Source of the DNA: Mactra quadrangularis
Taxonomy: Eukaryota; Mollusca; Bivalvia; Venerida; Mactridae
Length of the DNA stretch: 64,000 nt
Assembly (NCBI GenBank): GCA_025267735.1
Contig: CM046295.1
Coordinates: forward strand, 17,629,592 to 17,693,591
Reading direction: 5' to 3'
Position 1 is the first letter of the stretch. The number at the start of each line of letters is the position of its first letter. The position numbers were made by a program, and so were the translations under genes. Below, one piece after another: positions 46,401-61,400 of the stretch. The notes beneath the pieces are model-generated. The model searched no databases, had not been told where the DNA came from, and saw only the letters and a list, made by a program, of their open reading frames with translations.

Positions 46401-49400
46401 TTATTTTAGCTTATGCTAATTTATTTTATCTCAATTGTGCGACAAGCTCTTACAATTTATATCAATCATTCTCGAATTCACTTCCTGGTTGCCTTATGCT
46501 GAGTCAGAAAGATAATATTTCTTGTTTAAAAGCGCAACAGAATAGTCTTTGGGTGAGATTTAAACCAATGCTGATCTGTTTATGTTATGCTATTTTTTCC
46601 AACGATGTTACCACTTGACAAAACCCACTTTATATAGGATCAGACAGAAAGTTTTCTTAAAATAATACAACACGTACTATGGTTTATCCACTTCTTGCTC
46701 GCGAATATTTAACCAAGAAGATAAAAATACTCAAAACACGTTTTCTTACATTTTTGACAACAATAATCTATTGATGGCAAATACAATCATTTTAATATTA
46801 TTAATTTGTCATAGCACATAGCCTTAACACAGGGAAATTATACCTTATTTGTATTGTTTTTAGATCTTAACGAATGTGATGACAAATACAATGGCACTGA
46901 TAAATGTACTCAAAACTGTAACAATACTGACGGTTCTTTTACATGTGGTTGTAACGGAGGTTACAGGCTTAATAAAGACAATTTCACATGTGACGGTAAG
47001 TTATCGTTCATTAGCTGCTCGAGGCAAGAGTCCAGTGGTAGGACGCACGCCTTAGGATCTAGTGGTCCTTGGTTCGTACCCCCACTAGGTGCACTGCTAA
47101 TTTTCCTGAGCATGAACAGTACATGCGATTGCTTAACTTTTGTAGATCGTTGAACAATTATGTTGACTGCTCATAGGGTAAATAACAAATAAGTAGCCCG
47201 AAAACCAGAACTCATAGCTGTTGAATGTTTTAACACACATCATCATGAAAATAGGACAATAAATTTCAATTGTATTCTTATTACTGTAAGTCTTATATGC
47301 CTTCATTCGTTTTTGCTGAATTGGCTAAATTATTTGGTAGTATTTAAACATTACTTATTTAAAGTATAGGCACTAGAAATGTCATTAAATCAACGATTAA
47401 CCTATCAATTTAGATATCGACGAATGTGAAGAAGGTCCTAAGAAATGTTCAGCACGTCAAAATGAACTCTGTGTGAATACATTAGGAAGTGCTACATGTA
47501 ACTGTATGCCAAACTTTATGAGAAAATCAGAAAACGGACCTTGTGAGCCGATCGGAGGTAAATGTGCCATTTGCGTAATATAATTTTGAAAGCTAATGCA
47601 ATTTACAGTAAAGTCCAACTAAATTATTTCAATAGCTTGACCTTACTGGACGATTTTTAGCCAAAAATGCTTAATCTAGGAATAGTCTAAATTTTTAGAC
47701 ATTTCACAATTAAATCAAAGTTTTTTATGATCCTTATAATAAGAATTTTGTACTTAATTACTCCTGTTAATTTCTGTATGTTTTTCTTTTTCTATTTTCT
47801 AAATTTATAAAACAAACGTATGTTTATCAAGTAAAGGGCATTAATTGTTGAGTGCATCGAATGGTATACCTCTTTCGTTAATGTTACATAAATATTAATT
47901 TTCGAATCTTGCCCAACATTCCAGTTTCTCATATCAAACTATCTAACACGCCATATTTTTTGTCATAACTGTATTCAAAATCCATTGCTTGTTATTAAAT
48001 ATGTGCCAAATTGTACCCATCGACGATAGTGTGCACTAAGTAACTGGCTTACAGTTAAATCAAATGATTTAGCCTTTCCAGAAACGATAAGTTGTCTGAC
48101 CGCCGTTATATGATGTATAAAATGACAGGGCAGTTTTGAAAAAAAGTGGAAAGTTGATAGACCACCACACCCTTAGTTAATCATGCTTGCAATAGAACTT
48201 TACCATTACACAATACACTCATAATACATGTTAAACTTAAAACTCTATCTTTAATTGCTAACCCGGGTCGATAGCGCAGTTGGTAGAGCGCCGGGATTTG
48301 GATACTCGTGCCCTAGGGGGTGCGGGTTCGAATCCCACCCGGGGAGGTTATACCCTTCCATGAAAATTTGACAATAATGTCGATTTTCCTCCATTGATTA
48401 GATAATATGGAGAAGTTTCCGGCCTTGTGGAAGGGTTGGTGAGTACTGGTTACAGACAATGGTCCAGGAAAGCTAAGTTAGGTGCGCTGGACGCCGTGAA
48501 ATGGCCTAAATTGTGTTGATACGGCGTTAACTCCAATAAATAAAATACTTTAATTGCCATCCTGAGTAGTCTTTAGTGTTGATACGTTCATTGTATTGTT
48601 TATATGATGTATAAAATGACAGGGCAGTTTTGAAAAAAGTGGAAAATTTATTTAAATAAACTTAATGTGGTTGATAGACCACCACACCCTTAGTTAATCA
48701 TGCTTGCAATAGAAGAACTCTACCATTACACAACACACTCATAATACATGTTAAACTTAAAACTCTATCTTAAATTGCCATCCTGAGTAATCTTTAGTGT
48801 TGATACTTTCATTGTATTGTTTACATTAACAGCTTTTCGTATAAACAGTATGTTTTATCTTTTAGATGGAGCGATGTTTGTTGGTTCAATATCGTTTCAA
48901 ATAACAATAACAAAGACATATGAAGATTTAAATAAAACAGTGGATACCAATGACCACAGGAATGAGGTGCAAACAAAGGTACTTGATATTTATGTTTTGC
49001 TAATTGTTGATCCCATTTGCGTCATTTTCGAGACACCAGTTAGTAAAGAAGCGTATGGACAAAAATTCCACTCGAAACTTTGGTAATGGCTAATTATGTA
49101 TAGCTTATTCACATGTTCTCACTTTCAATTGGGTTGATAGACACACGATACATGATTAAAATTTTGCAATTCGATTATATAACAAATATACATTGCGTTA
49201 AATCAGTTTTGTTTTATAGAATTTATTATTTTATACACATGTTGCGATTCCGCTATCACATAACCTGCGCTCACAGGATCGATACATATGAATGAAAACT
49301 CACACATTGTAAAATGTAAAAGAAAACAAAATGAAATTATTATTATTGTATCTTTGTCAGCTTCATTGCATGTTCAATAAAACAGAAGGATTCATGAGTG

Positions 49401-52400
49401 TCGAGGTGTTCAAACTAAGTATTGTTTTAACCCCAGGAAGCTCAAGGTATGTTGATAAAAATATCAGGTAAACTGTTGAAGTGCGGTTGAAAGCCTGCTT
49501 CCATATACATGTTTAGTCAACTTTACACATTTGTACGATAACATCTGACCACTGAAATCTACTTCAGGCAGGTGATCCCTCACAGTACCCATTTGCTTCT
49601 GGTGGAATGAAAACAACTCTCGGTAACTGTCTTGCTCAAGGAAATTAGCAGTGTCCCTAAATGGGTTCGAACACTGTACATTTCGATCCCTAAGTGCGTG
49701 TCCATCAACTGCAACATTGCATTGAATCCAACCTTGGAATCTAATCTTCGCCCTCTGAATTAGTAAGGAGACGCCATTCGGCCAAAGCCAACCGTATTTG
49801 CCTTTACGTTTTTTTTTCAAATGAGCCAATGAACTACCAACATATTGATCGAACATGCATAATACTTTAATGTATGGTAAAATAACTTTGGTTATGTATA
49901 TGTTTTTCCATTTGGGTAATGTTTTTTATAAAAAAAGTATGTATTTTCACGTACATATTATATTTCAGAAGTACATATCCTGGAACACTTCATGCTGACT
50001 ACCTTGTTCATTGGAAAAATGATACTGATACTGCTGGCGACGTAGATAGAAGCTTGCGAGACTCTGTTATTGCTTTCAATAATGATAACGCGAACGACAC
50101 ATTTCAGCTTGCGGATGTTGGTGATGTGGACACTAACTCTTGTACTACAAAAAATAATAATGGTAAAACAATAATAATGTAACCTATTAAATTGAATCTT
50201 TACGTACATGGAAATAGCATGACTAATTTAAATATAGTTGTACCTAAAACATGATTATGCTTAGTATTTAACTTCATGTATATTAAGGATCGATAAAATA
50301 CATTGTTTTTTAAACCTGTTTTTTGTACTATTTTCGTTAACCAAAATTTGCAAAAAAACCCAGATTCATAAGTAAAATTGAAGCAGTGCCTACAACTTAT
50401 AGTATAAACAACACGGCTTGAAAATTTATAAGGCCTGTATATCTTGCAATTTCATTATTACAGAGCCCTCTTATACGTAAAAACTATAAACATAATCAAA
50501 AGACTACTCAGCATTATCTCCACATTTGACATTGATATAAACCATACACCTTTATCTTGAAGATATTTTCTATTGGTATATAAAGATGATACATAAGACG
50601 TGTAAAAGCTACTTACTGTTTGATTTGGTTTATTTTTACCTACCATTGTCAATAACTATGAAAAAGAAATGCATTTTAACATTACTATTACAAACTGGCC
50701 TATGAATAGTTAGAATTATAAAATGAAAACTTAGAATTTACGTTATCATCATCCATGGATATGATGACTTGACGATGCTGAATTATGTATTCCTGCAGTT
50801 CCTTCACACATGAATTTAAATTCAATCCATTTTTGATATAGTTATAGCCCTTCATGGCAAAGGTTTTACTAGAATTAATTGATTCAAAACAAAGGTTACT
50901 TTCGGAAAACAGCAGGTAGGTAAAACAGCCGTTGAAAACATAAGACGACATAATACAAGAAAAGCTATAAGCGTAGTATGCTAATGCGCGTACTCATTTG
51001 TTTGGAATATTTATATACATGTACAGGCTGACTCCTTGTGGATTTTTTAAAAAAAGCCGACAGACTGCTAAAATATGCAAAAATGTTGAAATTCGACACA
51101 AAGCAGGATACATTACTTGCAGAAACCAGAACATCGATTGATTTTATGTTTCAGACTGTTTGTGTAACAAGTTTTTATCGGATGACGAAGTTCACGGTCA
51201 AATGACGTCATGGAGAAATAAAGCGACACCTTGCCCATGTCAGGAGAAAATTATGTCATTAGATTACACTTTCAAACACACCGGAAGTGGAGATTTAAAT
51301 AAAACCGGAACCGGAAGTTGCTATGAAGAATGGTTTCCTAATGAAGACGGAGTGAAACAAATGTGTTGTTACAGGTATATGATTTTCCATTTTCCTGAAC
51401 ATGATTTCCTTCTTTACCATATTTATTTTATCCATTTTCCTAAATATGTCTCCTTATATAACCATGTTTATTTTTTTCGTTTTTCGTTTTAACAATCGTA
51501 GTTTGCTTTAACTTATTATCTTAACTTGGTTTCCTTTATTAATTTCATCATTGTGATTCTATAAACAGGAAACATTTATGACGTCATATCGCTTCCTTCT
51601 TTGAACAGTTGAAATTTCGATATTCTAAAAAATGTTTCTTCATTTTAGGACGGACGGTACTCTGAGAACAGGTCCTAACGGTGGAGGTTACGTCATCCCT
51701 AACAACACGTCATACAATATAACTGACGTATATAGCAACTGTTGTCAAGGTGATCACGAGCTATGTCATCAATTTTATGAAATAAATCCATCAGATGATT
51801 GTAGCAGATATGTCACTCCTTTCTCAGGTAAATATTAATACACATACAGGTTTCCGAGCTTCAACGAATATAATCGGAAATAAACGAAGTCAACATTCTA
51901 TCAAGACATTGTTTTCTAAACTGTTCTAAATAAAACCGGATTATCTTAGGTCTCCGAGTATTGTCGATCACTTATTGAGACCCCTGAAGTTAAGTTCCCA
52001 TTCATTCAAACTGTATAAGATCATTGACGGAAACACCCGGGGTAAGCCGTCGTTTGAAGGCAAGACTAATGTGGAAAACATGTAAATTGCATATATTGAC
52101 AATTTTTGTGTAAAAATATATAGTCATATATATTAAAGTATTTGACATCAATACAGATAGCACAACTGCTATAAGTAATGGCTCACATAAATGTATAGTT
52201 GATAAGTATTAAGGTGGTATGGTACTTCTGACTTTTTCTAGATTTGCATATAATGTTTGGTACCGTAGTCTACGCTTTATTTGGCGTCATTATTACAAGT
52301 GACGTTACCATGACGTCGTGAACATGACAACCTCGCGCATTTTTTTCGTCAGTAAATGGTCAGAAAACGTCTAAAGTATGTTGCTATGTCCTTATTTTCT

Positions 52401-55400
52401 GCGTCACAACAACAAATTATACATCATTCTTAAGCTGGTGTCATTTTCTAGACACTACACTTCCTAAATATTTTATTTCACAATATTTTAAAGGGACTAG
52501 AAAATCGAATTTGCTAAATCTAAAAAAAAAATCCCAAAAAATTGACTTCCGAATTGTTTTATTAAAAATCTCCCCGATAAATTTTTGCTAAAATTAAATA
52601 TGATTTGAGTTAGTCAACGGACTTTTATGCGGCAGAATATGAGGCGTTTTTTACGCTGTATACGTTCAAGTATTGCCGCTTCAACGTAAAAATGTCATTA
52701 TGATGTCAAGATAAAAAAGATTAATTTTAACAAACTACAAACAATTGGTAACGTTTTAAACATAAAATTTATTTATGTTTTAGGCAAAATACTCAAAGTA
52801 CATCCAAACGTATTAAATATTATATAGTTAAAATACATGTCTATAACGAAACATACATTCAAATATAATTATATACATGTTTGAAACAAACGTACATTTG
52901 TATATACAATTATATATAAACTCATAAGTACAATTAATTTTTTCAAACATGGACTCATACGTACAATCTTTTAGACATACATAAACATAAATTACATGAT
53001 CATACTTTCATATATACACATATAGCTACATTCACGCAGCATGCACACAAACATAGTTAAATGAAACTTTACAAAGTGTTACACTAAAATGGTAACGCAT
53101 TTTTAGAAATAAATAAGAGAAAACGTACACAGCAATTACTGCAGATTTCATGTGTCATAACAGTATTTGTTACAATGTAACTTAAACGTTATTGTTAAAA
53201 GTTATAATAACCTAATCTAATACACATATATGCGTTCGTTAAGGCAATGGGTGATGTTTTAAAATGTGCATACTAAAAACGAAACATCACTTATTGCCTA
53301 AACGATCTAATATTTACGGGAAAATCACGAAGTTCTAAATCATTAACTAAATGTAGGGGTAAATTCTTGTTTGCGTCTGGTAAGTGGTTAACAGCTTAAA
53401 TTATATTTAGCCTTTCTAGGTACGGTGAGTAGATTGACGGACCGCCATGGTATGACGTTTACAATCTGTTTCTACGGCGTTAACCCTCCCCCAAAAGAAA
53501 ATATTTATAAATACATGAAAATAGACTATAGTTATGTGTTTATATCATTTCTTTACAGCAAGATCATATGGAGACCCTCTAATTACAACATTAGACGGTC
53601 ACAAGTATTCTTTCAATGGGCATGGCGAGTATGTCTTTCTTAATACGAGGTAAGTCATTTATATTCAGGTAACAGCTTAATAATAAACCTTTGATGCATG
53701 TGTCCTTTTCAGACTGTTTCATAATCTTTGATAAATATACGTATAAAATAAATTTTCAACAGAAAATTTTAGTGATATAGTTTCTTCAATGTCCTTAATT
53801 TAAGTTTTTTCGTAATTGGTTCTTTGTTACCTCTAGAATTTCGATAATGTTAAATGGGTTAAGAAGTCGAAATTTGATTCATGAAACCAAATTAAGGGCA
53901 TTCGTAAGTAATATTCTTGATTCATTATATTATTAAGGCGATCATTTAACGGATTTAAGCAGACCCATTAACATGCTTAAATATTTATTATAGATATTAC
54001 ATTATGTATATTGTAAATTGCATAATTATGATGCTATGTTAATAGAATAGATTTAAACTAACTAAACTATCATATATTTATAATGTTTCACCGTCAAATA
54101 GAAGACAAGCTCTGCTTTTGATCGCTATCTTTATGTGAACGTTCTACATACATGTTATTAACATCTACTACATTTTCAGTGATATACAAATCCAAGCTAG
54201 AACAGAATATGTAGTTGAAGGTAACATAGATGCAACGATGTTTACAGCATTTGTCTTTCATAATGAAGTAAGTGTAAATCTAAATCACTGTCTCTTAGGA
54301 GTTTAAAAAGACAAACAAGAAAACAAACATGTATTGTGGACAAAAATACCTTGTGCTACGTCAGTGGCACACTAAGAGCCTTTTGTAGAATTATGTTCAG
54401 TAAAACCTAAACAGACTCATTGCTTGTAATATTCTTATAAGCATCTATTTAGGTAAGTATTATTTTCAACAATTCCTCAGATTTTTCAAGATAGAGAATC
54501 CTAATGCGATGTTGTCCTTACACCAGAAATACAGCCATGTAAGGCAAATGTCAATAGTAATAATTTTGATGTCTTCAATAATGTATGTAAGTGCATAATT
54601 GATATATTTGGGTAATATTATTCATAGCTAAGTTTCTGCAGTACTAATAGAGCTTATATAAAAAATGTAATATATATATTTTTTATTTTTAGAAAAAAGG
54701 AATTTCAATTGAAACCCACTTTAACCGAACTTCTAACGTGATTCAAGTTTACAACAATGGTATGTTATTGTGTAATTCATCAAATACAAGAACCGCTCCT
54801 TGCAATTCGACCGGTTACTGTTTGATGATAATAGCTGGTGGAGACAAAGTTATTATTGTTGATACTAGGAAATGTGGTATTGAATCATTTGCGAAACAGG
54901 TTAATATGAGTGTTTTGATACTATAGTATTTAGTTGTTTGTTTACGGAATTGTATTTTCATGTTGGTGATATAGATTGTAAGCAATGTTCAACATACATG
55001 TAGTTATTTTATACTATATTGTAACGAAGATTCAATCATTAAAAATATATGATAGATAGATAGTTTTATTTATACTATACTTGTATTTACATATAGTTTC
55101 AAAATTATATATTTTAGAGCTCTTAGCATAAATTCATTGTAAATGTACAGTCCTATTTTTAAAGTATTGTTTTATATTCCGAATTATTACGATCTATCTG
55201 TTTGACCATACTTCGTCTAACCAATGTTTTTAAGAAAACTTATAATATCCAACACCCTGATAAATCCAAGCTCCTAATAAACCCAATGAATAATGATTAA
55301 AGTAAACTTTTAACATCTAAACACCATTCAGATTTATTTGGATACCTGCCAATGGTCATTCATTAATACATTAGTTATAATATGAATATTCTTGTTATCT

Positions 55401-58400
55401 TTCATTGCAGTATTCTTTACCAATACTAAACTATTTTCGATGAACGGTTTTAAAAGACACCCCTCCTAGTTTCCCATGAATGAATTATTTTGAATGATTT
55501 TCTTAGAACCCAAAATATTTTTACAAAAATTGAAATAATCTTTTTCTATAGATAAGTTATAACAGGGATTTTATATGACAGGGATTTGTAACGATAAGTA
55601 AATGTAATAGATTTTTTATCAAATTTCACTGTCGTCGCTTTTATTTCGGCCAATACGGAAAACACGTTTAACAAGTTTCAATAGAGATATTCACTTGAAA
55701 TTTGTACCAGTACCATTCAAATTGACATAACTGTTAGGAAAACTATGTTTTTAGATGATTTTGAGGTAAATTACGCTCATAGACTGTTTCGCAAAATAAT
55801 GCATTTTCCCGCCGATCTGCCATTTTTAGCCCCATTTTACATCACCTAAAGTCATATTTTCGGTAATAATAGCAACAATTCTTTTGCCAAAAACTACAGA
55901 AACATTTACAAGTTGCACGGGAGACATGTACAAAAACATAAATCAAGTTTTTTTAAAATCTAGAATAGTTTGTACAGCCTGTGTCAGCCAGTTATGGGCA
56001 GTGACGACCGTGAAAATTAAAAAAAGCACTTCGTTACAAATCCCTCTAATAAGGAATCCCTGGTTATAAACAAAATTCAATCTTTGGATGTTGTACCAGT
56101 TTGAAATATTTTGCTCTAGTTAAACCACCACGTGTTATTTTTTGCCAGCTGGCTATTTTAGCTATGGTAGAAACTGTTAACAATATAAGTTTTTATTTTG
56201 TAGATTACATTGACTGCTGGAGCTATGATGGATATAACATTTGATAATGTGCACAAAGATGCACTTAATTCTAGTATGCAGGGATTGGCCGGTGTAACCT
56301 TTAATGATAGTTATGTACTAAGAAGTAAATCAACGGTACCTTTAAATTCAACAGAGGGTGTAATATTTGATTTTGGAGAAACATGTAAGTCTAAGATATG
56401 AAAATAGAAGTAAACAGTGCTGGTAAAGTAAAATTACCGTCAGTTCGACTTCCGCATAATGTTTTGATGTGATAGAAACCTCTCATTATTTTTAAGTACG
56501 GAACAAACGCGTTGGTTACTCTTAGAATACATAGCAACCCTATCTAGCTGTACTCTTAATTCAAAATCGGTTCCATTGAATTCCTTCGGTATGACTACTC
56601 AATGTGAATTAGTTGGCAAGGAGTTCGACGACCTGTTTGACGTATTAATATATATATATATATATATAGTTTTATAAGATATTTTGTTTAAATGTTGTTC
56701 ATTGTGTTAATAAAAGAAACTCATCATCGAATAGATAAAGTTGCAGCCGCCCGGACATGAGTCCAACAAGAAAAAAACTGTCCGCTTTTGTTAACAATGA
56801 GACTTTTTTACGCATGAACCTTATCCTTCTTCTTCTTGTCGTTCACGACTACTCAGTCATACCAGTCTTACGGATGATTTGAACGTTATCTTCAATGCAT
56901 TGTTTTGTTATGTCTAATCTGTAAAAACTTAAAGTGTTCTCTGGAAATACACTTGCCTCTTCATATAGGTAAAGTACGCGTTCCTTTTTGAATATTAACT
57001 TTTTCTTAAATTCATTTCTTCAGGGCAACTACAAGACCCATCAGAAAGCCTATTTAACTACAGTTTGACTGGTGGACGCGACTATGCATTTTACAACTCG
57101 AATCACACACGACCACGGTTTCTAGAAGATCTTGTGGGTAACTTAAATGAGCTCTTTAAAAACTCTACAGACGAGGATATAACTAAATTTAATGAAACTT
57201 GTCGTAATTATTGGAACCACCAGCCTAACACCGAATGCCTTCTTGCCATTGCAAGAAACAGTAATTATAGCTTTGGTGTAAATGTTATGAAAAAAGTCAA
57301 TGATACAAGAAGGATATATGAAATAACACGTAAGTACCTAAACAAGTAACATGAGGTTCAAACGTTTATTTACACATGTTAAATTTGAATTTTTTAGTAT
57401 AAATTTGATATACATTTTATTACTGTAGTTGTTGGTTTCGCTACTAATACACATTTCAACATGAACCCTAAATTTTTGTCAAAATATGTTTTTTATGAAA
57501 ATACGTTTACTTATGAAGATCTCTTAAGAGATTACAAAAAGTAATTATATAGCCAATTTAAAGAAATCTCTTCATGATAGCATTTACTTCATATATATAA
57601 ATAAATGCGGTTTATAACATTTATTTAATTTGTGATTTATTTTGTCCTTATTTTATACTAATTATGCAGTCACCTTCAACATATGTATAATATTTATGTC
57701 TCTAAAGGCTTCAATCTGATGATGTCTAACTAATTCATACAGCCTTCTACCGCCTACCATTGTATCAAGCTAGGCAATAGTCAAACGCTGGTGAATATAT
57801 GTCCTAAGAAATTAGGTTAAACTTTGAAGTTTGGTTTCGAAAATTAAGGCTTCAACAGTAAGTTGCTTAGGGTGTGAACTTATAAGCTTGACATTGTTTC
57901 CATTATTTGTTTGTAGCGTCCCTTTTTATAACAAAATTTTGTTAAAAATCTAAATCCCCCCTCTCTGCTTTTTTGCTGTGTGAGAGGTCTATTTTTATCG
58001 TTTATTATCCTTTTTTAGATTTTCATATTGTTTTTGTTTCAATTTTTATTATTTCAGATAATACGGCTCCGTTTTTCCACAAGAACCTTAGTGTAATAGA
58101 CGTGGTTCCACATAGCGACAATAAAAGTATAACAATAGATCTATCCAAATACGTATCAGACAACGAGTCCACGTCAGGATTAAATTTCACTATCGACTCT
58201 GAAATACCGACTAGGGATTTTGCGATATCAGGTATGTAGTTAGAATTCATATTTAGTTAAATTTTTATCATACCCTGCTTGTTTACAGGTTTTATTAGGT
58301 TTGGTTTTGTTATTCGATTATAATTTTAACTGAATTAAGCTAAGGCAGTGAGAAGACTTTTAGAAATTCAAACATTTGATTAACGTCTTGCTGATAGCAC

Positions 58401-61400
58401 ACCAGTTCGTGTTCATTGTGATTAGCAATTATAACATAGTTTGTAACAAGGGGTTAAAACAACAATGATATTTAAATGACGAAGAATTTACAAAAGTTAA
58501 ATTGCGGAAATCCTCGATTTATAATTACACTTTCAATACTTTTTCAGATGAAGGACTTTTTATCTGGAATTTTACTGATTCGTTGAGAAACATTAATCTT
58601 ACTAGATTGAATATTATTGTAACAGACGAATACGAGAAAGTTGCTAAATATAGTATGTATGTGAGATACTGCGGTTGTGAGCATGGACTCTCAGAATGTC
58701 CAGATAATTTTCTGAAGACTGACCCTAGCGGTGAAGGTAGGAAGGTTCATTTCATCTAACAAATGAAAGAAAAAACAGTGTTGAATTGATCAGTAATTAA
58801 GATAAGTGTACATCTATATTCCTTAAGGTGAAATTGTTACACATTAATGTTTCATTGTAGATCAACGTGCAATAGTATAATTATATTAAAATGTATAATT
58901 ATATTAAAATGTATAATTTTCTAAAGTTAAAAGTTAAAGTGCGCTTAAAGTCTGCTTCCATTTACATGTTCAGCCGACTTTACAATAACTTCTAATCATT
59001 GAAGTTACCTTCAGGCAGGTAATCCCTTGAAACAACCGTATGTAAATTATTTGCTCAGGGGTTTTAACAGTGCCCCTTATAGGGAATCAAACCGGGACTT
59101 CTCGATCCCTAAGCAGGCTTCTTACCAATAGACAACGCTCCTACTCGTGGCATGATTTCGAGCCTTATTCATGTCAAGTTGTCATAAAGAGTATGCGCTA
59201 GCTTAAAGGTCTATTTGTTAAATCAGAATATTAATGAAACGTAACACTATTTATCATTTTCTTTTAGGCCATATTATCAAGGGTACTTGTAGTTGTATCA
59301 CTGGCTTTGAAGGTACTTTTTGCCAAAACAAAAACGATCCCTGTTTAATAACTAAATGTTACAAGAACAGATGTAACAGTTCAGTTGCTATTGAAGAAGA
59401 TCCTTGCCTTCCTTGCCCAAAGGGTTTCGACGGTGACGGTCGAATGTGCACAGGTATGAAAAAGCTTTTCACAAAATGAAACGTGTGGTTTTTTATTTTG
59501 TCATATAAGTCTGTAAGGACAAAAATGAAAAATCAAATTGTAATTGTTATTTTAGTTCAGGGTTTATATCAATTTATATACAATTCATATCAATCATTCT
59601 CGAATTCGCTTCCTGGTTGCTTAATGCTGAGTCAGAAAGATAACATTTCGTGTTTAAAAACGCAACAGAATAGTCTTTTGATGAGATTAAAACCAATGCT
59701 GATCTGTTTTTGTTATGCTATTTTTCCCAACGATGTAACCACTTGACAAACCCCGCTTTATATTTAGGATCAGACAGAAAGTTTTCTTAAAAAATAAAAC
59801 ACATACTATGGTTTATCCACTTCTTGCTCGCGAATATTTAGCCAAAGAGATAAAGATACTCAAATCACGTTTATAACTATTATGATAACAAATGATCTAT
59901 TGATGGCAAATAAAATCATCTTTAATATTATTTATTTGTCATGAAGCATAGTTTTTAGATAGTGAGTTTACATATTATATCGTTTTCAGATGTTGACGAA
60001 TGTGATGACAAATACAATGGCACTGATAAATGTACTCAAACCTGTTACAATACTGACGGTTCTTTTAAATGTGATTGTAACGAAGGCTACAGGCTTAATA
60101 AAGACAATTTCACATGTGATGGTAAGTTATGATATCATGTCGGGGTAGTAGTCCAGCGGAAGGACACACGCTTTAGGATCGAGTAGTCCTGGGCAGTGTC
60201 ATACCAACTAGGTGCACTTTTAATTTTCCTTAGCAAGAAATGTGCATGGGATTGCTTAATTTCACCAATTCGTAAATGGATACTTGCAATTGTAGATCGT
60301 TGAACAATTACGATGGCTGCTCATAGGGAGAATAGCAAATTAGAAGCCCCAAAACCAGAAAAAATAGCCGTTGAATGTTTTAACACGCATAATCATAAAA
60401 CTAACACAATAAATTTCAATTGTATTCTTATTACTATAAGTCTTATTTGCCTTCATTTTTTTCGTTGACTAAAATATTTGGTAGTATTTAACAATGCTGT
60501 TTGTCATTAATGCAACGTTTAATCTATCATTTTAGATATTGATGAATGTAAGGAAGGTACTAAGAAATGTTCAGCACGTCAACATGAACTTTGCGTGAAT
60601 ACATTAGGGAGTGCTACATGTAACTGTATGCCAAACTTTATGAGAAAATCAGAAAATGGACCGTGTGAGGAGATTGGAGGTAAATGTGCCATTTGCGTTA
60701 CACGTTTAAAACCTAATGTAATTTACAGTAAAGTTCTGCCATTAAGTCCAACTTGGTTATTGCAATAACTTGACATTACTGGACGATTTTTATGCGCAAA
60801 ATGTTTAGTCTGGGAGATATTCTAAATACTAAGACCATTCCACTATTAAATCATAGCTTTTTATAATCCTAATAGTGAGATCCTTTGGACTTAATTACTC
60901 CTGTTAATTTCTATGTGTTCTCCATTTCTGTTTTCTAAAGTTACAAAACTATCATATGTTTATCAAATAAAGGGCATAAATTGTTCAGTGTGTCGAATGG
61001 TATATCTCTTTCGTTAATGTTACATAAAGATACATTTTCGAATCTTGCCCAATATTCCAGTTTCTCATAACATATTATCTAACACGCCACCTTTGTTTAT
61101 TAAAAATTCATTCAAAATGCATTGCTTGTAATTAAATATGTGTCAAATTGTACCCACTGACGATAGTGTGTGTACCTAGTTACTGGCTTATAGCTAAATC
61201 TATAGATTTAGCCTTTCCAGAAATGATAAGTTGTCTGAACACCGTTATATGATGTATAAAATGATAGGGCAGTATTGAAAATAAAAGATGTATATATATA
61301 TAGCTTCAATAAACTTAGTGTGGTTGATAAACCACCACACCCTTTGTTAGAAGAACTCTACCATTACAACAAGACACTCATAATACATGTTAAACTTAAA

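Larger units (their letters stand above)
36795..50908 (+). repeat. tandem duplication unit 1 (14.1 kb)
   Basis: This stretch aligns, exons and introns alike, with 51055-63603. Homology begins near GTCTGCTAAAATATG and ends near GGTTACTTTCGGAAA. The unit is longer than unit 2 mainly through a MITE pair at 42510-43360 and a SINE plus local duplication at 48109-48780. Confidence 0.93.

Noticed and set aside
46298..46618. 106-codon frame after exon j, with an 87-codon counterpart at 59483-59746
   Set aside because: It lies in intron DNA over a decayed SINE B, with no domain. The two copies are poorly alike as proteins.
50656..50702. Short frame MKKKCILTLLLQTGL resembling a signal peptide between the modules
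   Set aside because: It ends in a stop after 15 codons with no splice donor before it. The module 2 copy also stops early.
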